Origin: Streptomyces sp. NBC_00620
GTDB lineage: Bacteria; Actinomycetota; Actinomycetes; Streptomycetales; Streptomycetaceae
NCBI RefSeq assembly: GCF_026341825.1
Contig: NZ_JAPENY010000003.1
Span: forward strand, 1 to 64,000
Length of the DNA stretch: 64,000 nucleotides
Direction of reading: 5' to 3'
In this document: positions 16,249 to 24,815 of the stretch, one piece after another
How the letters are laid out: the number at the start of each line of letters is the position of its first letter
Numbering within the stretch: position 1 is the first letter of the stretch
Position numbers and translations under genes: made by a program
Notes under the pieces: model-generated
Told to the model about the DNA's origin: nothing
Database searches by the model: none
What the model saw: only the letters and a program-made list of their open reading frames with translations

Positions 16249-17031
16249 ATGTATGACCACGACCCGACACATGACTCTTCGCCCGAGCCCACCCCCACGG
16301 TCAGGACCGGACGAGCCTCCCAGCCCTTCCCGCGGCGGATGCTGTCACGGAGAAGTGTGTGGACCATGGCTGCCGGGCTGGCGTGTGCGGTAGCCGGAGC
16401 CACCCTCGGCGGTACGTCCGCCGCCGCGGATTCCTCGTCGTCTCCTTCCATCGCGGCCACGACCTCGCCGACCCCGACGCCCACCGGGCCCGCAGGCGGC
16501 GGCCCCGCGGCCGACCCGTCCGACGGCGGTGCGACCGGCATCGTCGACACCGTGTCCACCTCGGGCTTCACCATGACGACGGCGACGGGCGTGGAGGTGA
16601 CGGTGACCGAGACCTCCGCCACGAAGACCACTGGAGCCTCCGCCAAAGCCGTGAAGGAGGGTGCGAGCGTCCTCGTCATCGGGGTGGTGGACAGCGCGAA
16701 CATCGCCGCGACGCAGGTCGCCGTCCAGCGCGGAGGCGACGGCGGAGCAGCGGCCGCCGAAGCGGCAGGGGTGATCGCCTTCCAGCAGGGGACCCCGTCA
16801 CCGGACAAGTCGGTCGGTCAGATCCCTGACTACACCGAGGGCGAAGGGACGATCGTCAACGGTACGACCGCGTACAAGGCGGTCAAGGCCGCGCAGGCCG
16901 TCGTCCCCGGAGGCATCAGCGACCGCGTGGTCGAACTGAGCGGCGGTGAGTACGAGGTCCACAACATCAGCGTCAACTGGCCGCACCACGTCTTCGTCGA
17001 CAGGAACTTCAAGGTCGTCGGCTGGGAGTAG
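16249..17031 (+). CDS. Secreted DUF5666/PepSY-like protein (copy B)
   Basis: This 260-residue protein has an N-terminal export signal after a short cytoplasmic lead (RRSVWTMAAGLACAVAGATLGG), then a Ser/Pro/Thr-rich linker. A small DUF5666-like beta domain follows (TGIVDTVSTSGFTMTTATGVEVTV ... SVLVIGVVDSANIAATQV). The C-terminal 75 residues look like a PepSY-type domain (AYKAVKAAQAVVPGGISDRVVEL ... VFVDRNFKVVGWE). AAGGGAA precedes the ATG. The function is unknown; PepSY domains often inhibit proteases or sit in envelope sensors. Confidence 0.72.
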   Translation: MYDHDPTHDSSPEPTPTVRTGRASQPFPRRMLSRRSVWTMAAGLACAVAGATLGGTSAAADSSSSPSIAATTSPTPTPTGPAGGGPAADPSDGGATGIVDTVSTSGFTMTTATGVEVTVTETSATKTTGASAKAVKEGASVLVIGVVDSANIAATQVAVQRGGDGGAAAAEAAGVIAFQQGTPSPDKSVGQIPDYTEGEGTIVNGTTAYKAVKAAQAVVPGGISDRVVELSGGEYEVHNISVNWPHHVFVDRNFKVVGWE

Positions 17032-17047
17032 ACACCGCCGCCACCGC

Positions 17048-17079
17048 AAGGGGTCGCGGGATCGAATCCTGCCGCCCCT
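17048..17079 (+). other. tRNA-Pro-like 3'-end remnant, possible old attachment site (copy B)
   Basis: AAGGGGTCGCGGGATCGAATCC and the following TGCCGCCCCT resemble the T-arm plus acceptor 3' strand of a Streptomyces proline tRNA. GCGGG and CCTGC can pair around the seven-base loop ATCGAAT. The 5' half of a tRNA is absent (the preceding bases encode the secreted protein). Integrative elements such as pSAM2 use the 3' end of tRNA-Pro as attB, so this may be a relic att site. The similarity was judged by eye from memory. Confidence 0.45.
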
Positions 17080-17094
17080 CACTCCACCGCAGGC

Positions 17095-17131
17095 CGAAGG
17101 CCGTCTCCTCAGGATGAGGAGACGGCCTTCG
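17095..17131. terminator. Strong rho-independent-type hairpin (copy B)
   Basis: A perfect 16-bp stem (arms 17095-17110 and 17116-17131; inner arm GAAGGCCGTCTCCTC) with a five-base AGGAT loop. There is no U-tract, as is usual in Streptomyces. It isolates the secreted-protein gene from the SDR promoter. Confidence 0.85.
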
Positions 17132-17352
17132 CCGTTGCCCAAGCCACGTCGGGCAGGAACACTCCGGCGCCCTACCGCTGACATGCGCTGGAAGGCTGCG
17201 CCTTCCAACTGCGAGGAAGTCAGTCCTGGCCAGAGCCCTGTTGACCTTTGACTTCTCCACCCCGAGCGACCTACCTTCGCATTAGTCGACCGGTCGGCTA
17301 GTAGTCGAAGACCCGGTCGAGAAGCCCCACTCCCATCCCGGAAAAGGTCATC

Positions 17353-18066
17353 ATGAGCACTCAGAACCAGAAGGTCGCAGTCATCACCGGTGCCTCGCAG
17401 GGCATCGGCGCCGGCCTCGTCGACGCCTACCGCAAGCTCGGCTACGCCGTCGTCGCCACCTCGCGCACGATCGCCCCCTCCAACGACGCGGGCGTCCTGA
17501 CCGTCCAGGGCGACATCGCCGACCCCGCCACCGCCGAACGTGTCATCGCTGCCGGCGTCGAGCGGTTCGGACGTATCGACACCCTGGTCAACAACGCCGG
17601 CCTCTTCGTCGCCAAGCCCTTCACCGACTACACCGGGGACGACTACGCCGCCGTGACCGGTGTGAACCTCGCCGGCTTCTTCCGGATCACTCAGCTGGCC
17701 ACCGAGCACATGCTCGCCCAGGGCGGCGGCCATATCGTCAACGTCACCACCAGCCTGGTGGACAACGCCAACTCCAACGTCCCCTCCGTGCTGGCCTCGC
17801 TGACCAAGGGCGGCCTGCAGTCCGCCACCAAGTCCCTCGCCATCGAGTACGCCACGCGTGGCATCCGCAGCAACGCCGTCTCACCGGGCACCATCAAGAC
17901 CCCCATGCACCCCGAGGAGACCCACGAGGCCCTCGCCGCCCTGCATCCGGTCGGCCGGATGGGCGAGCAGAGCGACATCGTCGACGCGGTGATCTACCTG
18001 GAGAACGCCCCGTTCGTCACCGGCGAGATCCTCCATGTGGACGGCGGAATGAGCGCCGGCCACTGA
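17353..18066 (+). CDS. SDR-family oxidoreductase lacking the catalytic Tyr (copy B)
   Basis: Identical to the protein at 141-854, including the Ala in place of the active-site Tyr. Here the full upstream context is visible: a strong terminator, then a promoter whose start region is covered by the palindrome TAGTCGACCGGTCG at 17283-17296. Confidence 0.88.
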   Translation: MSTQNQKVAVITGASQGIGAGLVDAYRKLGYAVVATSRTIAPSNDAGVLTVQGDIADPATAERVIAAGVERFGRIDTLVNNAGLFVAKPFTDYTGDDYAAVTGVNLAGFFRITQLATEHMLAQGGGHIVNVTTSLVDNANSNVPSVLASLTKGGLQSATKSLAIEYATRGIRSNAVSPGTIKTPMHPEETHEALAALHPVGRMGEQSDIVDAVIYLENAPFVTGEILHVDGGMSAGH

Positions 18067-18091
18067 CCCGACTCCGGCAAGGAGAAGCCTG

Positions 18092-18463
18092 ATGAGCAGC
18101 ACGACAGACAGTGAAGCGATCCTGCGCGGCGTTCTCGACCGGTGGAAGGCGGCCGTCGACGCACACGAACCGCAGCAGGTCGCCGCACAGTTCACCGAGG
18201 ACGCGATCTTCCAAGGACTGCACCCGTACAGCGTCGGAAGGCCGGGGATCGCCGCCTACTACGACTCCCAGCCCATCGGGATGGCGGCCGCGTACCGGAT
18301 CCTCGAAACCAGACGCCTCGCCGACGACCTCGTACTCGGTTACCTGGACGTCGACTTCTCGTTCACCGACCGCCCCACCCTCGGCCTCAAGCTCGGCGTA
18401 CTGGTGAAGCGCCTGGAGGAGGGCTGGTACATCACCCACTACCAGGTCTCCCGCCTCGGCTAG
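18092..18463 (+). CDS. NTF2-like (SnoaL/DUF4440-type) protein (copy B)
   Basis: Identical to 880-1251 and again 25 bases behind the SDR gene. It converges with the GH88 gene 13 bases further on, with no terminator hairpin between them. Confidence 0.8.
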   Translation: MSSTTDSEAILRGVLDRWKAAVDAHEPQQVAAQFTEDAIFQGLHPYSVGRPGIAAYYDSQPIGMAAAYRILETRRLADDLVLGYLDVDFSFTDRPTLGLKLGVLVKRLEEGWYITHYQVSRLG

Positions 18464-18476
18464 AGACCGCCGGTAC

Positions 18477-19703
18477 TCAGAGTGCGGACAGGTCGATCGC
18501 CCGGTCGACGTCCTGCGGCTGCAGCACGCGCAGGATGCCTTCCAGCAGGTAGTAGTCGGCGTAGGGAAGCGAGATCTCGATCCCGTCCTCGGCCGGCCGG
18601 TTACGGGTGCAGCGGGCGACGACCGCTTCGGCGCGGGAGGACTTGTCCGTGAGGCAGGTCTGTGACAGTGCGGTGAGTATCCGGAGCGCGACCGAGCGGT
18701 AGTCCTGTCTGCCCGTTACGGCGGACAGGTCGAGAAGGCCGCAGGCCATGATCGCGCCGGCTGAGGCGTCCTTGATGTCGTGGGGCTGCTGCGGTGCGCG
18801 GTAGTCCCACACAGGGACGTGGTCGGCGCCCAGCGCGTCCACCGCGAAGTCGGCGAGTTTGCGTGCGGTGGCCAGGAACTGCCGGTTCCCGGTCCGGCGG
18901 TACATCGTGGTGAATCCGTACAGCCCCCATGCCTGTCCGCGCGACCAGCACGAGGTGGGGCTGTAACCCTGCACGGTGCCCGGGCCGATCTGCGCTCCGG
19001 TGGCCGGGTCGAAGTCGAATACGTGCGGGGTCGATCCGTCCGGTCTCGGGAACACCTGCTGAGCGGTCTTCGCGTGCTCCACGGCGATGTCGAGGTATTT
19101 GCCGTCGCCGGTCTGCCGGCTGGCGAATGCCAGCAGGTCGAGATTCATCATCGTGTCGATGATGACGCGGCCCGCGTTGTTCGGATCGTTCAGTGCGCCC
19201 CACGCCCGGATGAAGCGCCCGCGCGGGTTGTACCGCTGGATCAGCGAATCGGCCGCCTGTAAGGCGCCGGCCCGCCAAGTGTCGTCACCCGTCAGACGCC
19301 ACGCGGTCACCCAAGACGGTGAGAACAGGAATCCGAGATCGTGCGTGCCGGTGTCGTACTGGCGGGGGGCGAGCTTTTTCGCCGAGTCGAGCGCCATTGA
19401 GCGGAAGGCGTCGTCCTTGCTGTAGAGCCACGCCATCCAGAGCGTTCCCGGCCAGAATCCGCCGACCCAGTCACCGTTCTGGGAGTAGGTCCATTTCTCG
19501 AACTTCGTCCCGACGGGAAAGGCGCTCACTCCGGGCGCGACGGCACGGATCTTGTCCACCGCGTAGTCGGCCGCCGCGCGCAATGTGCGCGCGGTCGCCG
19601 CCGGTGTCCGACCGGCCGCCGCCTGTGCGGCCTGCGGTGCGGAGGCGTACGCCGCCGTAACACCGGCCGCCGAAGCCAGCACAGTTCGCCGGGGAATGCT
19701 CAC
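18477..19703 (-). CDS. GH88-family unsaturated glucuronyl hydrolase, secreted (copy B)
   Basis: Identical to 1265-2491, with the same GTG start (19703) and leader hairpin (19716-19748). Nothing distinguishes this copy in sequence. Confidence 0.85.
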   Translation of the reverse strand: MSIPRRTVLASAAGVTAAYASAPQAAQAAAGRTPAATARTLRAAADYAVDKIRAVAPGVSAFPVGTKFEKWTYSQNGDWVGGFWPGTLWMAWLYSKDDAFRSMALDSAKKLAPRQYDTGTHDLGFLFSPSWVTAWRLTGDDTWRAGALQAADSLIQRYNPRGRFIRAWGALNDPNNAGRVIIDTMMNLDLLAFASRQTGDGKYLDIAVEHAKTAQQVFPRPDGSTPHVFDFDPATGAQIGPGTVQGYSPTSCWSRGQAWGLYGFTTMYRRTGNRQFLATARKLADFAVDALGADHVPVWDYRAPQQPHDIKDASAGAIMACGLLDLSAVTGRQDYRSVALRILTALSQTCLTDKSSRAEAVVARCTRNRPAEDGIEISLPYADYYLLEGILRVLQPQDVDRAIDLSAL

Positions 19704-19826
19704 GGTCGCCTGCCTCTCCAACTGGTCAGCCCTGTAAGGGAGTTGGAGGAGTTTTACACGGCAGCCACGCCAACGTACACCCATATGACATGAGTTCAGG
19801 TCCGTGAACGCAAGCTCCCGTGTCGC

Positions 19827-20921
19827 TCAGCTGTCGTAGTCGACGGTCAGCGTGTCGGAGACGGGGAACGTCTGGCAGGTGAGCACATAGCCGGCGTCGA
19901 CCTCGGCGGGTTCGAGGGCGTAGTTGCGGCGCATGTCCGCGGTGCCGTCGGTGACCAGTGCGCGGCAGGTGCCGCAGACACCGCCCTTGCAGGCGAAGGG
20001 CAGGTCGGGGCGGGTCTTCTGGCCGCTGTCGAGGATGACGCGGTCCCGGGGCAGGGCGGAGGTGGTGGAGCGGCCGTCGAGGGTGATGGTGACCTTGCTG
20101 ACGGGGCCGTCGTAGGCGGTGTCGACATGACGGACGGGTTGTACGGGCTCGTCGTCGGCGTAGAACAGCTCCTGGTGGACGTGTCCCGCGGGAACGCCGA
20201 GTCCGGCGAGGAGCTCCTGGGCGTCGCGGACCATGCCGTGCGGGCCGCACAGCCACCAGTGGTCGGCGGCCTTCGCGTCGACCAGGGCGTCGATGAGCGT
20301 GGCGAGCCGGTCGGCGTCGAGGCGGCCGGAGAGGATCTCCGCCTCGCGCGGTTCGCGGGACAGCACGTGCGCCAGTTGGAACCGGCCCGGGTAGAGGTCC
20401 TTCAGGTCGGCGAGGTCGTCGGCGAACATCACGGTGTCGGTGCGCCGATTGCCGTAGAAGAGCGTGACGCGTGAGCGGCTGTCGGCGGCGAGGACGGACT
20501 CCGCGATGGACAGCATCGGGGTGATCCCGGAGCCCGCGGCGATCAGGACGTGGTGGCCGGGTTGCGACAGGTCGGGCGTGAAGGCACCGGTCGGTGCCAT
20601 CACCTCGACGGTGTCTCCGGGGCGCACGTCGTGCACCAGCCAGGAGGAGAACAGCCCGCCGGGGACGACCCGTACGCCGATGCGCGGTCGCGCACCCACG
20701 GGAGAGCAGATGGAGTACGAGCGGCGCTCGTCGCGTCCCTCGACCTCGCGGCGGAGCGTGAGCGACTGGCCGGGCCGGTACGCGAACTCCTCGGCGAGGT
20801 GCTCGGGGATGTCGAAGCCGATGGCCGCAGCGTCCTCGCACAGCGGCTGGACCGCGGCGACCCGCAGCGCGTGGAAGGCCGGGCGGCGGCGGGCCTGGTG
20901 GGTCGGGGCCGGGGCGGTCAT
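19827..20921 (-). CDS. paaE: Phenylacetyl-CoA epoxidase reductase subunit PaaE (copy B)
   Basis: Identical to 2615-3709, with the full FAD, NADPH and 2Fe-2S motifs. It is the last gene behind the chimeric paaA at 22568-24571, so any transcription would come from the sugar-binding-protein promoter. Confidence 0.95.
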   Translation of the reverse strand: MTAPAPTHQARRRPAFHALRVAAVQPLCEDAAAIGFDIPEHLAEEFAYRPGQSLTLRREVEGRDERRSYSICSPVGARPRIGVRVVPGGLFSSWLVHDVRPGDTVEVMAPTGAFTPDLSQPGHHVLIAAGSGITPMLSIAESVLAADSRSRVTLFYGNRRTDTVMFADDLADLKDLYPGRFQLAHVLSREPREAEILSGRLDADRLATLIDALVDAKAADHWWLCGPHGMVRDAQELLAGLGVPAGHVHQELFYADDEPVQPVRHVDTAYDGPVSKVTITLDGRSTTSALPRDRVILDSGQKTRPDLPFACKGGVCGTCRALVTDGTADMRRNYALEPAEVDAGYVLTCQTFPVSDTLTVDYDS

Positions 20922-21442
20922 CAGATCTCCTTGACGTACTCGAACGGCTCGCGGCAGGCGCGGCAGCGCCACAGCGCCTTGCAGGAGGTGGCCGCGAAGC
21001 GCGAGGTCTCCTCGGTGTCGGCCGATCCGCAGCGGGGGCAGGCCACCGCGCGCCTGAGGGGGGCGAGCGTCAGTGGCACGGGCCCGGGAGCGTGCCGGGG
21101 CGCGGCGCCGGGCGGCGCGATGCCGTGCTCGGCGAGCTTGCGGCGGCCGTCGGGGGTGATCCAGTCCGTGGTCCACGCAGGGTCGAGCACGGTCCGGATC
21201 TCCACCCGGGCGAACCCGGCATCACGCAGCCGCGCGGCGACCTCGGCGCGCATCTCGGCCATGGCGGGGCAGCCGGAGTAGGTGGGCGTCAGGCTCGCGA
21301 CGACGGTGCCGTCCGGGCCGACCTCGACATCACGCAGTACGCCCAGGTCGGCGAGGGTGAGCATGGGCATCTCGGGGTCGGGCACCTGCTCGGCGATGCG
21401 CCGGGCCCGCCGTGTCTCGGCCGAGGCCAGTACGGTCACCAT
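20921..21442 (-). CDS. paaD: Phenylacetyl-CoA epoxidase maturation protein PaaD (copy B)
   Basis: Identical to 3709-4230; intact, with the same seven-base overlap with paaC and one-base overlap with paaE. Confidence 0.93.
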   Translation of the reverse strand: MVTVLASAETRRARRIAEQVPDPEMPMLTLADLGVLRDVEVGPDGTVVASLTPTYSGCPAMAEMRAEVAARLRDAGFARVEIRTVLDPAWTTDWITPDGRRKLAEHGIAPPGAAPRHAPGPVPLTLAPLRRAVACPRCGSADTEETSRFAATSCKALWRCRACREPFEYVKEI

Positions 21443-22272
21443 GTCGCCTCCGGGTGGGCGCGGGCCACGCTCTGGAGCTCGGCGAGCAGCGGGGCCAGAT
21501 GTTCGGTGCGGTCGCCCTCGCGGCCGTGTCCCGGCACCGGTGCCGCCTCGGGCAGGACGAGTCCGGCGGCGTCGGTGACCTGGCGAAGCACGGCCAGCAC
21601 TTCGTCCCGTACCTCCGCCGCTCCCGTGAAGAGTTCGTCCGCGTAGGGGGCGACATCGGCAAGCGCGTCGCGCATCCGGCGCCGCGACTCCTCGGTGCCG
21701 TCGCCCAGCCGTACCGCCCACTCGGCGGCGTACTGCCGGTGATAGGTCAGTTCCTTGACGCCCTTGGCGGCGATGGCGGCCAGCACCGGGTCCGGCGTGG
21801 TGACGGCGAGCCGCTCGAAGACGGCCAGCCGCCAGGAGGACAGCACCAGAAGCCGGGTGATGGTGAACGCGAAGTCACCGCCCGGCAGTTCGGCGAGCCG
21901 GACGTTGCGGAAGTCGTCCGCGTCGCGGAAGTAGGCGTACGCGTCCTCGCCCCGGCCCGTGCCGTCCACCTGCCCGGCACGCGCGTACAACAGGCGGGCC
22001 TGGCCGAGCAGATCGAGCCCGATGTTGGCCAGCGCGACCTCCTCCTCCAGCTCGGGGGCGCGGGTGCACCACTGCGCCAGCCGCTGTGCGCCGACCAGCG
22101 CGTCGTCACCGAGGGCCAGGCAGTACGCGGCCAGCTCCCCGGCGTCGATCCCGTCGGGGACGGTCTGGTCGACGCCGTGCAGCGGATCCTCGAAGCCGGT
22201 GCCGAACGCCCAGCGGGCGTCGCTGTCGTCGTGTCCCTCGGCCAGGGACAGGTAGACGTGATCGTCACTCAT
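21436..22272 (-). CDS. paaC: Phenylacetyl-CoA epoxidase structural subunit PaaC (copy B)
   Basis: Identical to 4224-5060; intact. Its natural partner PaaA is available in this copy only as the C-terminal part of the exported chimera. Confidence 0.94.
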   Translation of the reverse strand: MSDDHVYLSLAEGHDDSDARWAFGTGFEDPLHGVDQTVPDGIDAGELAAYCLALGDDALVGAQRLAQWCTRAPELEEEVALANIGLDLLGQARLLYARAGQVDGTGRGEDAYAYFRDADDFRNVRLAELPGGDFAFTITRLLVLSSWRLAVFERLAVTTPDPVLAAIAAKGVKELTYHRQYAAEWAVRLGDGTEESRRRMRDALADVAPYADELFTGAAEVRDEVLAVLRQVTDAAGLVLPEAAPVPGHGREGDRTEHLAPLLAELQSVARAHPEATW

Positions 22273-22286
22273 GTCGTCTCCTGTTC

Positions 22287-22571
22287 CTAGATGTGCGGGA
22301 CGTCGTCGGGGATGTCGTAGAACGTGGGGTGCCGGTAGACCTTGTCGGCGCTGGGGGCGAAGAACGGGTCCTTCTCGTCGCGCGTCGAGGCGGCGATGTG
22401 TTCCGAGCGCACCACCCAGATGGACACACCCTCGTTGCGCCGGGTGTACAGGTCGCGGGCGTGGGTGAGGGCCATGCGGTCGTCGGCGGCGTGCAGTGAG
22501 CCGACGTGGACGTGGTTCAGGCCGCGCTTGCCGCGTACGAAGACCTCGTACAGGGGCCAGTCCTGCGTCAT
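22287..22571 (-). CDS. paaB: Phenylacetyl-CoA epoxidase subunit PaaB (copy B)
   Basis: Identical to 5075-5359; its ATG overlaps the stop of the chimeric gene (22568-22571). Confidence 0.95.
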   Translation of the reverse strand: MTQDWPLYEVFVRGKRGLNHVHVGSLHAADDRMALTHARDLYTRRNEGVSIWVVRSEHIAASTRDEKDPFFAPSADKVYRHPTFYDIPDDVPHI

Positions 22572-24571
22572 GCCGCCGCTCCTTCTGCCGCTGTTGCCTG
22601 TGCGCGCGCTGCCTGCTTCGCCGCGTACGCGGTCGCCGCCTCCCGTACCCAGGCGCCCTCCTCATGGGCGGCCCGGCGCCGGCCGACCCGCTCGGTGTTG
22701 CACGGCCCGTCGCCCTTGATCACGCGCTGCAGTTCGGACCAGTCGGGGGTGCCGAAGTCGTGGTGGCCGCGTTCCTCGTTCCAGCGCAGCTCCGGGTCGG
22801 GGAGCCGCACGCCGAGCTTCTCGGCCTGCGGGACGGTCATGTCCACGAAGCGCTGGCGCAGTTCGTCGTTCGAGTGCCGCTTGATCTTCCAGGCCATGGA
22901 ACGGGCCGAGTTGGGCGAGTCGTCGTCGGGCGGGCCGAACATCATCAGCGACGGCCACCACCAGCGGTCGACGGCTTCCTGGACCATCTCCCGCTGGGCC
23001 TGCGTGCCGCGCATCATCGTGAGCAACAGCTCGTACCCCTGGCGCTGGTGGAAGGACTCCTCCTTGCACACCCGCACCATGGCCCGCGCGTACGGCCCGT
23101 ACGAACAGCGGCACAGCGGCACCTGGTTGCAGATCGCCGCCCCGTCCACGAACCAGCCGATCACCCCGACGTCGGCGAAGCTCGGCGTCGGGTAGTTGAA
23201 GATCGACGAGTACTTCTGCCGGCCCTCGATCAGCGCCTCCGTCAGCTCCGCCCGGTCCGCGCCCAGGGTCTCGGCGGCCGAGTACAGATAGAGCCCGTGC
23301 CCGGCCTCGTCCTGTACCTTCGCGAAGAGGATCGCCTTGCGGCGCAGCGACGGCGCCCGGGTGATCCAGTCGCCCTCCGGCTGCATGCCGATGATCTCCG
23401 AGTGGGCGTGCTGCGCGATCTGCCGGATCAGGGTCCTGCCGGGGGCGATGCCCTTGCTGCGGTAGATGGCCTCCTGCGACTCCGGCCTGGTCAGGATGTA
23501 CTCGACGAAGGCCCAGGCGGCGGCCTGGTGCATGCTGGAGCCCGCGACGGCGAGATGGGTGGAGTTGACGGTCGCCGCCGTGGTGCCGCCGGGCTTCACC
23601 GCTGGTGGCAGGCGGACCTTCCACTTTCCGGATTCCTTGGGCACCAGGCCCTCGATGATGCTGCCGAACCAGGTCGGCCAGGGCAGTACGGCCGCGGTGC
23701 CGGACTTGATGGAGTTCTCCAACGCGGTCCAGCCGCCCGCCAGATCGCTGACCAGGCCGGCGTCGTTCATCTCCTTGATGAGGGTCATCGCGGTGACGGC
23801 CTCGGGAGAGCTGAGGGTGATCCGGCCCGCGGCGTCGAAGTAGAACGTGCCCTGGAGCTGGAGCAGCATCTGGAAGAAGTTGGCGGCGTCCGGCTGCGAG
23901 GCGGGCTTGTCGATGCCCAGGAGATGGACCCCGGTCGCCTTCTTGATCTTCTTCCCGGCGTCGATGGCGTCGTCCCATGTCGCCAGCGCCTCGCCGTCGA
24001 CACCGGCGGCCTCGAAGAGGTCGGCCCGATAGTAGAACCCCGCCGAATTGGCCTCCCAGGGAAGGGCGTTGACCTTGCCCTTGCGGGTGACGGTCTGCCA
24101 CATGCCGTCGGCGAAGGCGTCGCGGTAGCGGTCGGCGCCGAGCGGGCCGAGGTCGGCGAGACCGTCGGGGAACTTCTCGGTGTAGGCGGGGAGGTAGTCG
24201 ACGCCGATGTGCAGGACGTCCGCGAGGCCTTGTCCGCCGGCTGCCATCGCTGTGGTGATCTTGTCCCAGATCGCCGGGTTCCCGATGTCCTGGACGGTGA
24301 CGTCGATCCCGGGATGCTGCGTTTGGAAGGCGGGGACCAGCGCTTTCATGGCGGCTGCGGGGCCCTGCCAGCTCCAGACGGCGATCGCGGCCCGGTCCGG
24401 ATCGCCGAGGCTCCCGGCCTTGGTTGCGCCGGTCACCGAGCAGGCGCCGAGCAGCGGGGTCCCTGCCCCGGCGGCGAGGAGCGAACCGCCGATCCCCAGC
24501 AGGCGCCGTCGGTCCAGACCGCCTCGTGGAGGGTCGTCCGGCGGTGGCTGATTCACGGGCGAGGCATCCAT
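22568..24571 (-). CDS. Chimera: sugar-binding lipoprotein fused in frame to PaaA (junction B/C)
   Basis: Second occurrence of the 667-residue fusion, identical to 5356-7359, with the join at 23439/23440. Its recurrence at exactly one period shows that the chimera is created by the head-to-tail joining of units rather than by a separate event. Confidence 0.92.
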   Translation of the reverse strand: MDASPVNQPPPDDPPRGGLDRRRLLGIGGSLLAAGAGTPLLGACSVTGATKAGSLGDPDRAAIAVWSWQGPAAAMKALVPAFQTQHPGIDVTVQDIGNPAIWDKITTAMAAGGQGLADVLHIGVDYLPAYTEKFPDGLADLGPLGADRYRDAFADGMWQTVTRKGKVNALPWEANSAGFYYRADLFEAAGVDGEALATWDDAIDAGKKIKKATGVHLLGIDKPASQPDAANFFQMLLQLQGTFYFDAAGRITLSSPEAVTAMTLIKEMNDAGLVSDLAGGWTALENSIKSGTAAVLPWPTWFGSIIEGLVPKESGKWKVRLPPAVKPGGTTAATVNSTHLAVAGSSMHQAAAWAFVEYILTRPESQEAIYRSKGIAPGRTLIRQIAQHAHSEIIGMQPEGDWITRAPSLRRKAILFAKVQDEAGHGLYLYSAAETLGADRAELTEALIEGRQKYSSIFNYPTPSFADVGVIGWFVDGAAICNQVPLCRCSYGPYARAMVRVCKEESFHQRQGYELLLTMMRGTQAQREMVQEAVDRWWWPSLMMFGPPDDDSPNSARSMAWKIKRHSNDELRQRFVDMTVPQAEKLGVRLPDPELRWNEERGHHDFGTPDWSELQRVIKGDGPCNTERVGRRRAAHEEGAWVREAATAYAAKQAARAQATAAEGAAA

Positions 24572-24815
24572 GGCTGCTCCGGGGTTCCGGCGGGTGCGCG
24601 GCTCTTGTGGCGCGGCTGGAAGCTAGCAAGCGATGGATCCGACTTGCAATAGATGCGTGAAAGCTTTCTGTCTGACATCTCGGCTGAGAGAGCATTCAGA
24701 CTGCATGTCTTGCATGTTTCTTGCGCATGACCGTTGAATCTCCTCTTCGGCCCCTGCTAGCTTTCCGCCACCACTCGGCCCCCCAACCCGCCGTCACCGA
24801 AGACCGGGAGACCCG
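24572..24815. promoter_or_regulatory. Divergent promoter region, sugar-binding protein / secreted glycosidase (copy C)
   Basis: Same elements as in copy B: GAAAGCTTTC at 24659-24668, repeated TGCATGT, and TTGAAT / TAGCTT at 24734-24739 and 24758-24763. Confidence 0.5.

Larger units (their letters stand above)
17032..17352. other. Intergenic region between secreted-protein gene and SDR gene (copy B)
   Basis: In order it holds the tRNA-like remnant (17048-17079), the strong terminator (17095-17131), a small perfect hairpin TGGAAGGC/GCCTTCCA (17189-17207), the SDR promoter (TTGACT at 17248-17253, TACCTT at 17272-17277) and the TetR-type operator (17283-17296). No additional gene is seen. Confidence 0.7.
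6228..23439. repeat. Tandem amplification, complete copy B (17,212 bp)
   Basis: This is a full unit, bounded left and right by the same paaA/sugar-binding-protein junction. The right limit is defined by comparison with 40651/40652, where the sequence continues into the native paaA 5' end. Every reading frame in this unit recurs unchanged at +17,212 in copy C. The unit carries about 16 genes, including one TetR, one LysR, one MFS transporter, several secreted carbohydrate-active proteins and paaE-D-C-B. Streptomyces chromosome arms are known for such amplified DNA sequences; that this is one is inference. Confidence 0.95.

Noticed and set aside
17048..17079. Complete tRNA gene
   Set aside because: Only the T-arm and acceptor 3' part can be formed; the preceding bases are coding sequence without D-arm or anticodon arm.
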